Of a DNA stretch of 64,000 nucleotides, positions 33,487-60,281 are shown one piece after another (positions within the stretch are counted from its first letter, which is position 1; each line of letters starts with the position of its first letter). Both the position numbers and the translations under genes were made by a program. This DNA is from Acanthochlamys bracteata (taxonomy: Eukaryota; Streptophyta; Magnoliopsida; Pandanales; Velloziaceae). The notes under the pieces were generated by a model, which did not search any database, was not told where the DNA came from, and was given only the letters and a program-made list of their open reading frames with translations. The stretch lies in NCBI GenBank assembly GCA_019914995.1, contig CM034130.1:8308001-8372000 (forward strand), in the 5' to 3' direction.

Positions 33487-36177
33487 ATGATCATAATTGC
33501 CAAGCCACCATTCTCCTTATTCTTGATCACTTGTGTAGTTGCATTACTAGTGCACCATGTCAATTCCTTAGGGTCAATGTCATCCATTGCAGCTTCCTAC
33601 GGCGCCGGAGGCCCTGTCTTCTGCGGTCTGATCTCAGACGGCTCTCACCACGTTAGCTGCTTTGGTGGTGACGATGCAATCGTGTACGGTGCTCCATTTC
33701 ATCATCAATTCCTCGGTCTCACAGCCGGCGACGGCTTTGTCTGCGGCCTTCTTCTTAACACTCACCAACCTTACTGTTGGGGTTCAAACATGTACATCAG
33801 TCTTGGTGTTCCTCAGCCAATGCTCCCTTCTTCAACCTACTCCGGTATCTCCGCCGGAGACCAGCATCTATGTGCCATTCGTTCCGACAACCCAGCTGTT
33901 GTTGATTGCTGGGGATACAACATGACAACAACAATAGATCTCCCTGGAAGAGCAACAATGTTATCTGGTGGTTCTGCGTTCAACTGTGCCCTGCTCGACA
34001 GGTTGCGTTCACCATTCTGTTGGGGAGACGATACGGCGAGCGGCGTGATGAAAACTTCTCCTACTGGTCTCCGGTTCCGTTCAATATCCGCCGGCGGTTT
34101 TCATGTTTGTGGCATTCTTGAAAACTCGCAGGTTTTCTGTTGGGGAAACAGTTTTGTTTCAATGCAACAGTCTCTGGTTGCAGTTGTTAAAGGTAGCGTT
34201 GTTGTTGCTCCAATGGCAGCAATGGTAGCAGTTGTCGGAGGAAGGTTTCATGCGTGTGGAATAAAGAGTGAAGACAGGGAAGTTGTTTGTTGGGGTTACA
34301 GCGTGAACGGAAGCTTGCCACCACCGGAGAAGGTGAATGTTTACCAAATTGTTGCCGGAGATTACTTCACCTGTGCCGTTCTTGCTCAACGAAGTCTTAG
34401 ACCTGTTTGTTGGGGTTCTTCTGGACCTTGGTCCATTCCCATGGCTGTTTCACCTGGTGTTTGTGTTTCAATTCCTTGCGGTAAGGGCTACTATGAGTTT
34501 AGGCATAACTCTAGCGATACGAAAACACGCCTTTGCAAACCCCAAGATTCCCGGGTTTGTGTACCCTGCCATAGCAGTTGCCCTGATGGAACTTTTGAGT
34601 CCGCAGCATGTAGCCAGAATTCTGATCTCCGGTGTGATTTTAATTGCTCTAGCTGTGCGTCGCTGGAGTGTTCTACGTTCTGCTCTGAGGAGCACAACCG
34701 GTCTAAAGCGAAGAAGTTCTTGACATTAGAGATGCCTATTTTTGTTGCAGAGCTGGTTTTCGCTGTTGTTTTGGTGATTTCTGTCTCACTTGTTGCTCTG
34801 TTATATGTTCGACACAGATTGCACAATTGCAAGTGTTCTGTTAATCATCCGGTAAGGTCTAGAAGTAGGAGTTCTTCATCGTTCCATAAGGAATCAATGA
34901 AAGTCGGGCCGGAATTGCAGGAGTTGAAAATCCAGCAACCAAAGATGTTCACCTATGAAGAGCTTGAGAGAGCTACAGGGGGTTTCAAGGAAGAATCACA
35001 AGTGGGCAAGGGAAGTTTCTCTTGTGTATTCAAAGGTGTTTTGAAAGATGGCACAGTGGTTGCCGTTAAAAAGGCTATTATTGCCTCTGGCGTGAAGAAG
35101 AATTCAAAAGAATTCCACACAGAGCTTGATTTGTTATCCCGATTGAATCATGCCCATTTGCTCAATTTGCTTGGTTATTGCGAAGAAGGCGGAGAAAGGC
35201 TTTTGGTTTACGAGTTCATGGCGCATGGTTCATTATACCAACACCTCCATGGAAAGAATCCTTTGATGAAGGAGAAACTGGATTGGGTCAGAAGAGTCAC
35301 CATTGCTGTGCAGGCAGCAAGAGGTATTGAGTACCTACATGGGTATGCTTGCCCTCCTGTAATCCACAGAGATATCAAGTCATCAAACATACTAATTGAT
35401 GCGGAACAGAATGCCAGAGTTGCTGATTTTGGCCTGTCGTTATTAGGTCCTGCTGATAGTAGCTCGCCCTTGTCAGAACTTCCTGCTGGAACGCTTGGTT
35501 ATCTCGATCCTGAGTATTACAGGCTACACTATCTAACAACAAAATCTGATGTTTATAGCTTCGGGGTTCTTCTATTAGAGATTTTAAGTGGGCGAAAGGC
35601 AATCGATATGCAATTTGAGGAAGGCAACATTGTCGAATGGGCTGTCCCGCTGATCAAGGCCGGAAACATATCCGCAATCTTAGACCCAGTGCTGAAGCCT
35701 GCTGAAAACATTGAAGCATTAAAAAAGATTGCGGCCATTGCATGCAAATGTGTGCGGATGAGAGGAAAAGACCGACCGTCAATGGATAAAGTTACAACCG
35801 CATTAGAAAGGGCGCTAGCTCTATTGATGGGAAGTCCCTGCAACGAGCAACCAATCTTGCCTACGGAAGTAGTGCTAGGCAGCAGCAGGTTGCATAAGAA
35901 ATCATCACAGCGATCGTCGAATCCTTCCTGTTCAGAGAACGATGGGAACGAGACTGAAGACCAGAGGTTTGAGTTCAGAGCTCCTTCATGGATAACGTTT
36001 CCGAGCGTGACTTCATCGCAGAGAAGGAAGTCATCCGCTTCAGAAGCTGATTTGGATTCGAAGAATTTGGAAGGAAGGATCGTTGAAAATAATGGAGGAG
36101 ATGGATTGAGAAGTTTGGAAGAAGAGATCGGTCCTGCATCTCCACAGGAGGACTTGTTCTTGCAGCATAATTTTTGA
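33487..36177 (+). CDS. ACR4: CRINKLY4 receptor-like kinase (ACR4 orthologue)
   Basis: Plasma-membrane receptor kinase that organises epidermal and root-initial cell fate. Intronless, 896 aa, almost the length of Arabidopsis ACR4 (895). Signal peptide about 1-27; seven crinkly repeats forming an RCC1-like propeller (about 35-330) with recurrent C-W-G motifs; a TNFR-like Cys-rich segment (about 330-400); one TM helix (about 418-440); kinase domain about 490-770. Catalytic residues are intact: Lys528 in VAVKK, HRDIKSSN with Asp629, DFG at 647-649, and GTLGYLDPEYYR. The C-terminal tail keeps the family-specific SWITFPSVTSSQRRKSSASE and SLEEEIGPASP blocks that separate ACR4 from the shorter CRINKLY4-related proteins. 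The gene is convergent with GCN2. Confidence 0.97.
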   Translation: MIIIAKPPFSLFLITCVVALLVHHVNSLGSMSSIAASYGAGGPVFCGLISDGSHHVSCFGGDDAIVYGAPFHHQFLGLTAGDGFVCGLLLNTHQPYCWGSNMYISLGVPQPMLPSSTYSGISAGDQHLCAIRSDNPAVVDCWGYNMTTTIDLPGRATMLSGGSAFNCALLDRLRSPFCWGDDTASGVMKTSPTGLRFRSISAGGFHVCGILENSQVFCWGNSFVSMQQSLVAVVKGSVVVAPMAAMVAVVGGRFHACGIKSEDREVVCWGYSVNGSLPPPEKVNVYQIVAGDYFTCAVLAQRSLRPVCWGSSGPWSIPMAVSPGVCVSIPCGKGYYEFRHNSSDTKTRLCKPQDSRVCVPCHSSCPDGTFESAACSQNSDLRCDFNCSSCASLECSTFCSEEHNRSKAKKFLTLEMPIFVAELVFAVVLVISVSLVALLYVRHRLHNCKCSVNHPVRSRSRSSSSFHKESMKVGPELQELKIQQPKMFTYEELERATGGFKEESQVGKGSFSCVFKGVLKDGTVVAVKKAIIASGVKKNSKEFHTELDLLSRLNHAHLLNLLGYCEEGGERLLVYEFMAHGSLYQHLHGKNPLMKEKLDWVRRVTIAVQAARGIEYLHGYACPPVIHRDIKSSNILIDAEQNARVADFGLSLLGPADSSSPLSELPAGTLGYLDPEYYRLHYLTTKSDVYSFGVLLLEILSGRKAIDMQFEEGNIVEWAVPLIKAGNISAILDPVLKPAENIEALKKIAAIACKCVRMRGKDRPSMDKVTTALERALALLMGSPCNEQPILPTEVVLGSSRLHKKSSQRSSNPSCSENDGNETEDQRFEFRAPSWITFPSVTSSQRRKSSASEADLDSKNLEGRIVENNGGDGLRSLEEEIGPASPQEDLFLQHNF

Positions 36178-36419
36178 TGAAACAAGAGAGAAATATTCAG
36201 AAAGAAATTGTGTAAGGAATTTAAAATTCAATGCAAGTCCTAGGTTTGCGTGCATCGAAGAGAATACGAACAATCACTTCTTTAATGTATGTTATAGGCT
36301 GCATATCGTAATGGAGGAGTTCATAGGTTTCGTAAAGCAATAATTCTGTGTGAGACCGGTAAAAAAATAGTTGTCATTTTTCGTTCTCTTCTCAAAACAA
36401 AATTACAGCGAACAACATA

Positions 36420-36491
36420 TGCCCTCACGCAGGATCGAATTACGGACCTTTAGTTTACAAGACTGACGCTCTACCATTGAGGTACAAGGTT
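36420..36491 (-). pseudogene. tRNA-Thr(UGU) pseudogene
   Basis: The minus strand carries a 72-nt tRNA-like sequence with an intact anticodon arm (GTCAGTCTTGTAAACTAAAG, anticodon TGT at 36459-36457) and T arm ending TTCGATCCTGCG. It is decayed: acceptor pairs 1-72 and 2-71 are mismatched (A-C, A-G), D-stem pair 10-25 is C-C, and the A box (TACCTCAATGG) and B box (AATTCGATCC) each differ from consensus. No CCA and no clear oligo-T follow. Most likely a nuclear tRNA-Thr relic. Confidence 0.7.
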
Positions 36492-38321
36492 CGTTCTTGT
36501 GAGAGGAATAACACTAACGACTAAACGATAGACTCGTGATATACGTAACTGTTAGCTACAAAACATGCAACAAAACCTATGAAATGATAAGAGCGATTAA
36601 ATCAAATGATTAATTATACAGCATAGCTAAAAACTTTAATTTGTCTTTTGGAGTGTGTCATGTATCCTCAAAATTTTCGTATCAACTTACCATTTGACAA
36701 AATATATGTGCAGCATATGTTAGTAGGGGGAAAAAAATCCTTCCGGCAAAACTCGTGACAAGGAAGCAAATGCTAATACTGTATTTCCTCAATTGTTGTA
36801 CATGACTGTATAAAGCTATTCAAGCTAAGACCAACAATTATGGGGGGGGGAAGAGAAACGGAACTACTAATACCCTAACTACTGATTTACATCATTACAG
36901 CGAAGGAAAAGGAATTGTATTTATGAACCTTCTGCTACTTTTACCTGAAAATGTAACAGCCAAAGGCTACAGAAAAGGCCATGCTGCCGCACACAATGAT
37001 CCAAACTTCAAGCTTAGTTATTTCACACTTCAAGGCATGATATATCAAGCTGATGATGTTTGACATAGGTAACATGTTTACTTCACTTTCTTTCGTCCAG
37101 CAGAAGCACACTGCAAAACTCTTCCGCATGTTATTCTCCACACACTTCCCTTGGGTTGAAACCATGAAAGAAAATTTGAAATTCCAACCCCAAATACATA
37201 AAAGTTCCTGGCTAGAGAATAATGCGATAGTCTCCTTTGGTACCTGTTACAAAAAAGAAATTTGGAGACACCGAGCGAAAATTCACATATTAAGTAATTC
37301 GAAAAGAAGAAAAATTCAAAGTGGAAGTATACAGTAAACTACATACTATTTAATTTTCTTTAAGTTCAATTCGAGCTATTGTAATCTGGTTAGCTTTTGT
37401 AGTCAACATAGCTGCAGGCTTCAAATTGAACAAATACAATTACTCAACTAGAACATCCGACAGTTCAAATTATTAAGAGGGAAACCTAAAAACAATTGTT
37501 CATTGTATAAGTAACATTTAAGTTCATACCGAAAGGAATGTCACAGTAACAAATGAAATAAAGAGAAGTAACATGCATGCAGTTTCCTCAAAATTTTTTA
37601 TTAGAGAGACGCCTAAAATGTTATTTACACACAAGACCTATGTAGTTTCACCGAGCCAAGAAGTTCCGAGTATTTTAAAAGAAAGGCCAGCATAGTAGCA
37701 ACTGAGCAACAGGTGTTGAAGATGCAGAAAGCATAGAGCAGAAACACAACTGCCAAACCATTGTTAGAAGCATAAACAGAAAGCCGAGGAAAACTACACA
37801 AAACTAAGTAATCCTGCTTGATGACGAGCTCATGCAAGCAGCAAGGTTTCAAAAGGAATGCTACAGTTTGATGATAGTGAGCACCATCTAAGGATGTATA
37901 TACCAGTTTCAGATTAAACTAACCAACTATGCTAGTGTAACACTGATGTTGGAACCGTGCCACATATACTGTCCCATTACATGGGGTGTAGAGATATTCT
38001 TATCACTAGAATGATGTTTTACTCCATGACTCTAGGTGTGAGATAACACATGCACAAGTCAAAACTTTTTCTCAAAACAATTGAACATCTCACAGCTGAA
38101 TTTGAAAGCTAGCTGATTAAGCTGAGTTCAAATTGAGCACTATCAACTTGAGCAACGTCAGTGGTGTCCTAACTTATGCCCCTTATTATAGCATTACTAC
38201 CATCATTACAGTAACTAGTCTTATGTAAGATCATGTACCCACCCTGATGTCCCAAAAGAAGAAGAAGAAGACGAAGAAACTGAAGGGCAAGAAAGTAACC
38301 TGAAATTCTAACCAAAAATAA
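36492..38321. other. Intergenic / 3' UTRs of convergent ACR4 and GCN2
   Basis: No coding sequence recognised. A G9 run lies at 36842-36850. The GCN2 3' UTR begins just below 38322. Confidence 0.45.
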
Positions 38322-54798
<16,477 letters not shown>

Positions 54799-55844
54799 GA
54801 CTCCAATTTAATGTACTATCGCATACAAATTTCATACACAATTCAAACCATCACTCGAATCGACTACCTATCGCCTGAGATTTTACTCTACCAATCAGAT
54901 GTCTTCAACAACAAGCGATCAATCGGTCAATCGAAAAGAACAATAATTGCAACGAAGGAATTTTCTCACAAGCGGATTGAACCGAACGAGAATTGCACGA
55001 GAGAAGGAAACTGAAGAGTTGGAAAGAAAGAAAACTTCATGGAAGCCTGCTCAGACGAACGATGGCGCGGAGAGATGGTTGGGATTTTATATGGGACGGG
55101 GATTGGGATGAACCTTGACTCAAAGGTCGATCAGATTCGCATCCAGCTCAGAAGATCGGTAACATCCAGGAGCTAATATTATAAAGTTTTCCAATTTCAA
55201 GTCCTTGTTTTAGAGCTTTTTTATTGCAAATCAAACTTTATTTCGGGGGCGTGCGGAAATTTTTTTAAAATCAAAATTTTCTGAAATAAAATATTTTTAT
55301 TTTTTAAAAAATAATAAAAATATATAATAAAGATTTTATTATGTAGAAAGATAAGTATATTTTGACTATTATCGTACGTAAAAAGACAATAAACTATATG
55401 TTAGAAAAAGATTTCGTCATATTTTTTTGTTTAATTGATTAATTTCTCACAAAATTTCCTACTGTATTACTTTAACTTTATCGAACTATAGTTATCATGA
55501 TCTGGTTATTTCGAATTTAATCTCAAACAATTACTATTACATACCACATCTAATGGTAAAAATCTTACTAGATTCGACAGAAAAAAGCTACCAAACTTAA
55601 AACATATATCGGATCACCTTTTAGATATATGTTTTTAAGTTTTTAATACAAAAACGTACATCACAGTAATTCAAAAAAATTTTAAAAATTTGAAAATATA
55701 GTTAAATTGTGTCATAAAATTATTATACATATAAATCTTTTTTCAAAAAATTATTAAAATGTCCTGACAGATATTTTTTATTTAGCTATTCCAACATGCG
55801 CTGAATATGCAGATCTCTAATAAATACTTTTTCACACTACGGGC

Positions 55845-56060
55845 ATATTTATTTTGCTTGAAAGTGACTTTCGAAAAATGATTTACTTAGAAAACGATTC
55901 TTAAAAATAAATTTATTTTTGTATTTATTTTTTATCAAAATTGAGTTTGAAAGTAGAGCTTTTAATTTAAATATAGTTGTTGAAAGTGAAATTTAAAAGT
56001 GAAAAGAGTTTTTTGTTTACCTTTTATTTAAAATGAGTTAAATTTTAAAATTTTTGGCTA
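55845..56060. mobile_element. Degraded MITE-like sequence
   Basis: GGGCATATTTATTTTGCTTG followed by AAAGTGACTTTCGAAAAATG parallels the left end of the 47837-48055 element, and GAAAGTGAAATTTAAAAGTG recurs within it. The right boundary is unclear. Confidence 0.3.
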
Positions 56061-57540
56061 AAAATATTGAATTTAAAGTGTAGATAAGTACACTTTAGTC
56101 AAACCTAATTCGAATATCAACTCAAATAAATTGTCGAATTATCGCATCATTGGATCGATCCACTGTGTCATTTTATCGATGGCGATAATAGAGCACATTC
56201 TTGATTTATCAGACTCAAATTTAGGTGCTTTAGATGTCATTTTCAATCGGCAATGTTACCAAAGCCAAAGAATTCTCCAACAATTTTGACCTAGCTAGTG
56301 GAATTTCATCTTACGATTCGACAAGTAGTGTGATCGCATGTCTCACTGGAGCAGTTTCACCTTCAAGAACAACAATCGCCGCAAGAAATCCATCATAGAA
56401 AGTCTCAACTTTCATATCAACCTTATCAAACTCAACACAACAACAAACTCGCACTTGGAAAGTTTGTTCCTACAGACTTCGTCTGTGAAAGATCTTCCAT
56501 TCAGTTAATGTGGAACTCAATGCAGGCATAAAAATCTCATGAATCTTTCCTTGAGTTAGTGTGGAGCACGACGGTGATGGTAAGCTTCGTCGTGGACGGA
56601 GAAGAAGAGTTTAGTTGAAGAATGCTTGTCATTAAGGGAGATGAAAAAGGGATCAGGAGAGGAGAAAAAGGATAACAAAAGAATGAGATTTGTGTTTTTT
56701 GGTTTTGATTTGTGTAGTTATGATTATGTATAAAATTGTTTTTGCTTTAGGCAATGCTCCGATCAAAATATTTCGATTAGTGATAATGATCTAAATAGCG
56801 ATGATGAGCATCGGCTTGCTACCATGATTCAGTAAGTGACTCAGATCAGAATGACAATCGGATCATCGATTTTTTATTCAACTCTGCCGGTCTGGTTCAG
56901 ATATGACTATATTGGATAAGTATGGCCTATAACTACGAGGCTTTGAAGTCAAAGTCAAGTTTTTGCTTTATTTAATTTATATTGTTTGATTAAATTATAA
57001 ATAAGCCAAATATCAAAGATACTTATACTACATTATAAATCAAATAGCTATTTATACAACATTGATTATGTATTAACAAATAATCCTTCAAATTCTAACA
57101 AAGCTAGTATCCAAATTCTAATAAATTCAATGCAAGGGTGACCGAGAAATCAAATGACAAAAAAAAAAGGAAAAAAAAGCTAATGAATGAGACCGGAGGG
57201 TATTTCTCAATTTCCGAACTCAAAAATTTCTTTTCTAGATTTTAAATTTGGACAATTTTACATATTTTCGTTACAATTTAGAATTCTATTTTCATTTTCA
57301 TACAAACTCTATTTATCAAAACTCTGTTTCATTTGTTTCAGTTTTCACTCTAAATTTTACTTTTAATAAACTTTATTTTTCATCAAACTCTATTTTTATA
57401 AAATTTATTTTTTGCAAAATTCAATTTTAAAAACTAAATTATATATTAAAATCGACAAGCTAAGCACTATTTTGCCCAACCTGAAGTCAACTCTAATAGA
57501 TCAATCAACAATCTGAATCTAACCCAGCTTGGATTCTTGG

Positions 57541-57780
57541 TGCGTTTAGAATTGCATTTCAAATACAATTTTTTAATTTTTTTCATTTCATAATTTTTAA
57601 TATATACTTTATAAATATTTAAAAATTTTATTTAAAAATTCAGAGAGTGTAGAAAAATTTTACATATTTTTATTACAAAAATATTTTTATTATGTTTTTA
57701 AAAATAAAAAAAATAAAATTTATTTAAAAAAATAAAAATATTTTTATTTTAAAAAAATTCTATTTTATAAATAATCTCAG
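57541..57780. mobile_element. AT-rich MITE-like sequence
   Basis: Begins GGTGCGTTTAGAATTGCATT and continues as A/T homopolymer blocks (AATAAAAATATTTTTATTTT) like the 26962-27345 element, ending near AATAATCTCAG. The inverted ends are weak. Confidence 0.3.
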
Positions 57781-57992
57781 ATTTAGCCAATTTCATGGCA
57801 ACCAAATGTTCCAATTCACCGCAACCTGAATCAATCCATCTATCACATGACCGTATCCAGCCTCATCCTTAACTCCACCAATCACATACACTTCTCCCTC
57901 CCTTTTCTTTAGATGTATAACCCCATCCTCTCCCTCCTCCCCGTGAACTTAACGCTACACACTCCTCACTCTTAATTTCCTTCTCTTCTGTC

Positions 57993-58692
57993 ATGGCTAC
58001 CAGTTCCCTCAAGTCATCTCTTCACCATTACCGTCGACAACATCACTCGTCGTTCGCTTTCACTTCCGATTCATGTGTAATATTCTCGCGTTCATCAATA
58101 TCTACAAAACCATTTTCAAACCTCTCTCTTTCATCATACAACTCTGCTATAACTGCAGTCTCTGCAATAACGCAAACAACGACATCGAGCTCAGCTGCGA
58201 TAAATGACAGTTCCGCAACTACCACGTTCGACAAACTAGCAGAGCACCTCTCTGCTGGTGACTTTCGCGAAGGGGACGAAGAAACGCGTAGGCTTCTAAT
58301 AGAGTTAGCAGGTGAAGCAGCACAGAAGAGGGATACGTTTTTTTCTCTGAAGTGCAGTTCATTTCCTCGGACGATCTCCGTGCTATCGACAGACTTTGGA
58401 AGCAGCACGGTGGAGGGAAGTACGGGTACAGCTTGCAGAGAAGAGTTTGGGAGAAGTGTCGCCGTGACTTTACGCGATTCTTCATCCGTGTTGGTTGAAG
58501 AAGCTAGATACAGAAGTGGAACAATACAACTACAGAGCTTTTCCTGATGACTTTATGTGGGAGATGGATTCCGGCCTGCCTGACGGACATCTGCCACTTA
58601 CCAACGCGCTCAGAGGAACGCAGCTGTTGCAGTGCATTTTAACGCATCCTGCTTTTGAAGAAAGCTTCAAAGAAGAAGAGAGAAGAAAATAG
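57993..58692 (+). CDS. GUN4: GUN4 tetrapyrrole-binding protein, frame-disrupted
   Basis: Chloroplast activator of Mg-chelatase and part of plastid-to-nucleus signalling. Intronless, ATG at 57993, Ser-rich transit peptide (about 1-75). The GUN4 fold starts FDKLAEHLSAGDFREGDEET. Two frame breaks: at 58330-58332 (AAGAGGGATACG; one G is missing to continue GYVFFSEVQFISSDDL) and at 58493-58498 (IRVG then KKLDTEVEQYNYRAFPDDF; one base, or four of a GTTG repeat, missing). The rest (LRAIDRLWKQH, WEKCRRDFTRFF, GHLPLTNALRGTQLLQC) is well conserved. The 700-bp span plus two bases makes 234 codons. As written, the first frame would add 72 unrelated residues and stop. Lies next to GCN2 as in Arabidopsis. 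Confidence 0.88.
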
Positions 58693-59449
58693 AGAAAATG
58701 GAACAAATGGTGACGAATCAAATGGAGAGAAAGGACGAGAAAAGAGAGGGAGAGAGAAGTCTAGGCTTCTTAAAAGCCTTAAACCTGATTACTCGTTCTG
58801 ATTGATTTTGTTTCAGTGATATTGGACAGAGAGGAAAAAAACAACAACAACAAACAACAATTTAGCAGTGATCAAGCTAGTTGTAAGAAACAAGTTTAGT
58901 TTGTTACATGGGGAAGATCAAAGATGGTGCTATGAGGTAATGCATGTACTTTGTGTACTCTGTAAGGATTGATTTGTATCTAGTTTTGTTCCGTGGCCAG
59001 CAAGACCCGTTGAAAGATTTTAATTTTGCTGAGAAAGAAATTCCTCAACTACCGAGGCTTACGTAGAACTTCGCTATCTGGTTGTTTTCTTTCACTTCGC
59101 TAAGAAAACAATTGATGGACGATCTTTGTAGAAGATGCATTTTACAGACATGCTTATGCCAGCAACACGCACCTTGGTAAAATTGAAATTGCTGTTGATT
59201 GATGCTGTACAATAATTTGCATTTTCTTGTTGAAGCAGCAAAGAGCCGTCAGACTTCTCATAAATCTTAAGAAAGAATCGCCCGAAAGACCATAGAGTAG
59301 CATGCACCAGGATTCTAAACTACAAATATCCAACATATACAAACCAAATCCTTAGGGGCATCACCTGTGACTTCAGCAGGTTGATCTGCTCCAGCACTGG
59401 CCAAACATGAAGCCTTACAGCTTGTTACAAACAACAGTAAGTTTGTTAC

Positions 59450-60281
59450 CTGCAATTATTGGCTTTGCTATCTTTATCTTTGTTGCAAGGTCTTCTGCGT
59501 CTACCAAAGAGCCCAAAATAAGCAAGTTAAAACAGTTCCAACTTCATAAGAAGTTAGAAGTTACAGTTTGAGATATACCCTAGATGGATTCAAGCAGCAT
59601 GAAACACAATATTCGTATGACCTACAGCACTTGCAGACAAGGTTGTATACTTGCATCCCCTGCACAGACAAGGTCCGCAATGAGTATATTAGTCTAACCC
59701 AAACTACACGAATGTTCAGAAAGGGGAACCTAGTACAAGAAAATCCCTCCCCAACTTTTGGACAGCAGTAGGACAAAGAATTGACCAATAGGACAGTGCA
59801 TACATATCATTCATAATCAGTAAGAAACAGTTAAGACTTTTTATATGGACAGACCTGGAACATGCCAATCAAAGCGAACAATCTGCTCAAAGCAGCAACA
59901 CTGAATGGCCAACTAAAATTTGAAAGAGACTCAACCATTTGTTGTATGGTTCATCTAAACCACTTTACTGATACCAGCTTCAGTTACTAAGTTACATTTC
60001 ACTAACTATGAAAAAAAGCAATTGGTTTGACAAGCATGTCAGGTTTGCCTAAGTTCAGAAATGGGATTCGAGTGACTTTTTTGTTGTCTAAATTGTAAGC
60101 AACATAAAAGAACTTTCGGACTGAAATAGACCTTTTATAAAGATACAACAGTTTGAAATAATAACGAGGAGCAAAGAGCAAAATTGCAAATACAAGAGTG
60201 AAACACCGTTATCATCTGACAACAAATACCTTCTTGGACAGTATTCGTACATATATGCTTCTCCAGAACACCAACATCTCA
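59450..60281 (-). CDS. SPRING-like cysteine-rich protein (C12orf49 family), frame-disrupted
   Basis: Plant relative of SPRING, the animal Golgi protein that licenses site-1 protease; its plant role is unknown. Recognised exons: about 60281..60207 (KHICTNTVQ, RYLLSDDNG), about 59807..59730 (YVCTVLLVNSLSYCCPK, GEGFSC), 59659..59579 (VCKCCRSYEYCVSCCLNPSR), 59500..59450 (TQK, LATKIKIAKPIIAG). The YEYCVSCCLNP motif and the C-T-N-T-V-Q / LLSDDNG and CCP-FSC blocks are diagnostic. The frame breaks inside exon 1 (between VQ and RY, one G missing), between FSC and CKCC, and after TQK (one base missing). The second exon lacks an obvious AG acceptor. The N-terminal TM exon and the end were not found. 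Confidence 0.55.

Larger units (their letters stand above)
54799..57992. other. GCN2-GUN4 divergent intergenic region, repeat-rich
   Basis: About 54800-55050 is the GCN2 leader and promoter. AT-rich MITE-like remnants occupy about 55250-56080 and 57541-57780. 56100-56950 has more balanced composition with no long open frame; it could be a decayed transposon. 57790-57992 is the GUN4 promoter, pyrimidine-rich just before the ATG. Confidence 0.4.

Noticed and set aside
35553-36185. 210-codon open frame on the minus strand
   Set aside because: Antisense to the ACR4 kinase and tail, a mirror of its codon bias.
36420-36491. Functional tRNA-Thr gene
   Set aside because: Two acceptor mismatches, a D-stem C-C and altered A and B boxes argue for a relic.
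55050-57990. Hidden gene in the GCN2-GUN4 interval
   Set aside because: No conserved frame, splice series or family motif found; composition is mostly A/T-rich repeats.
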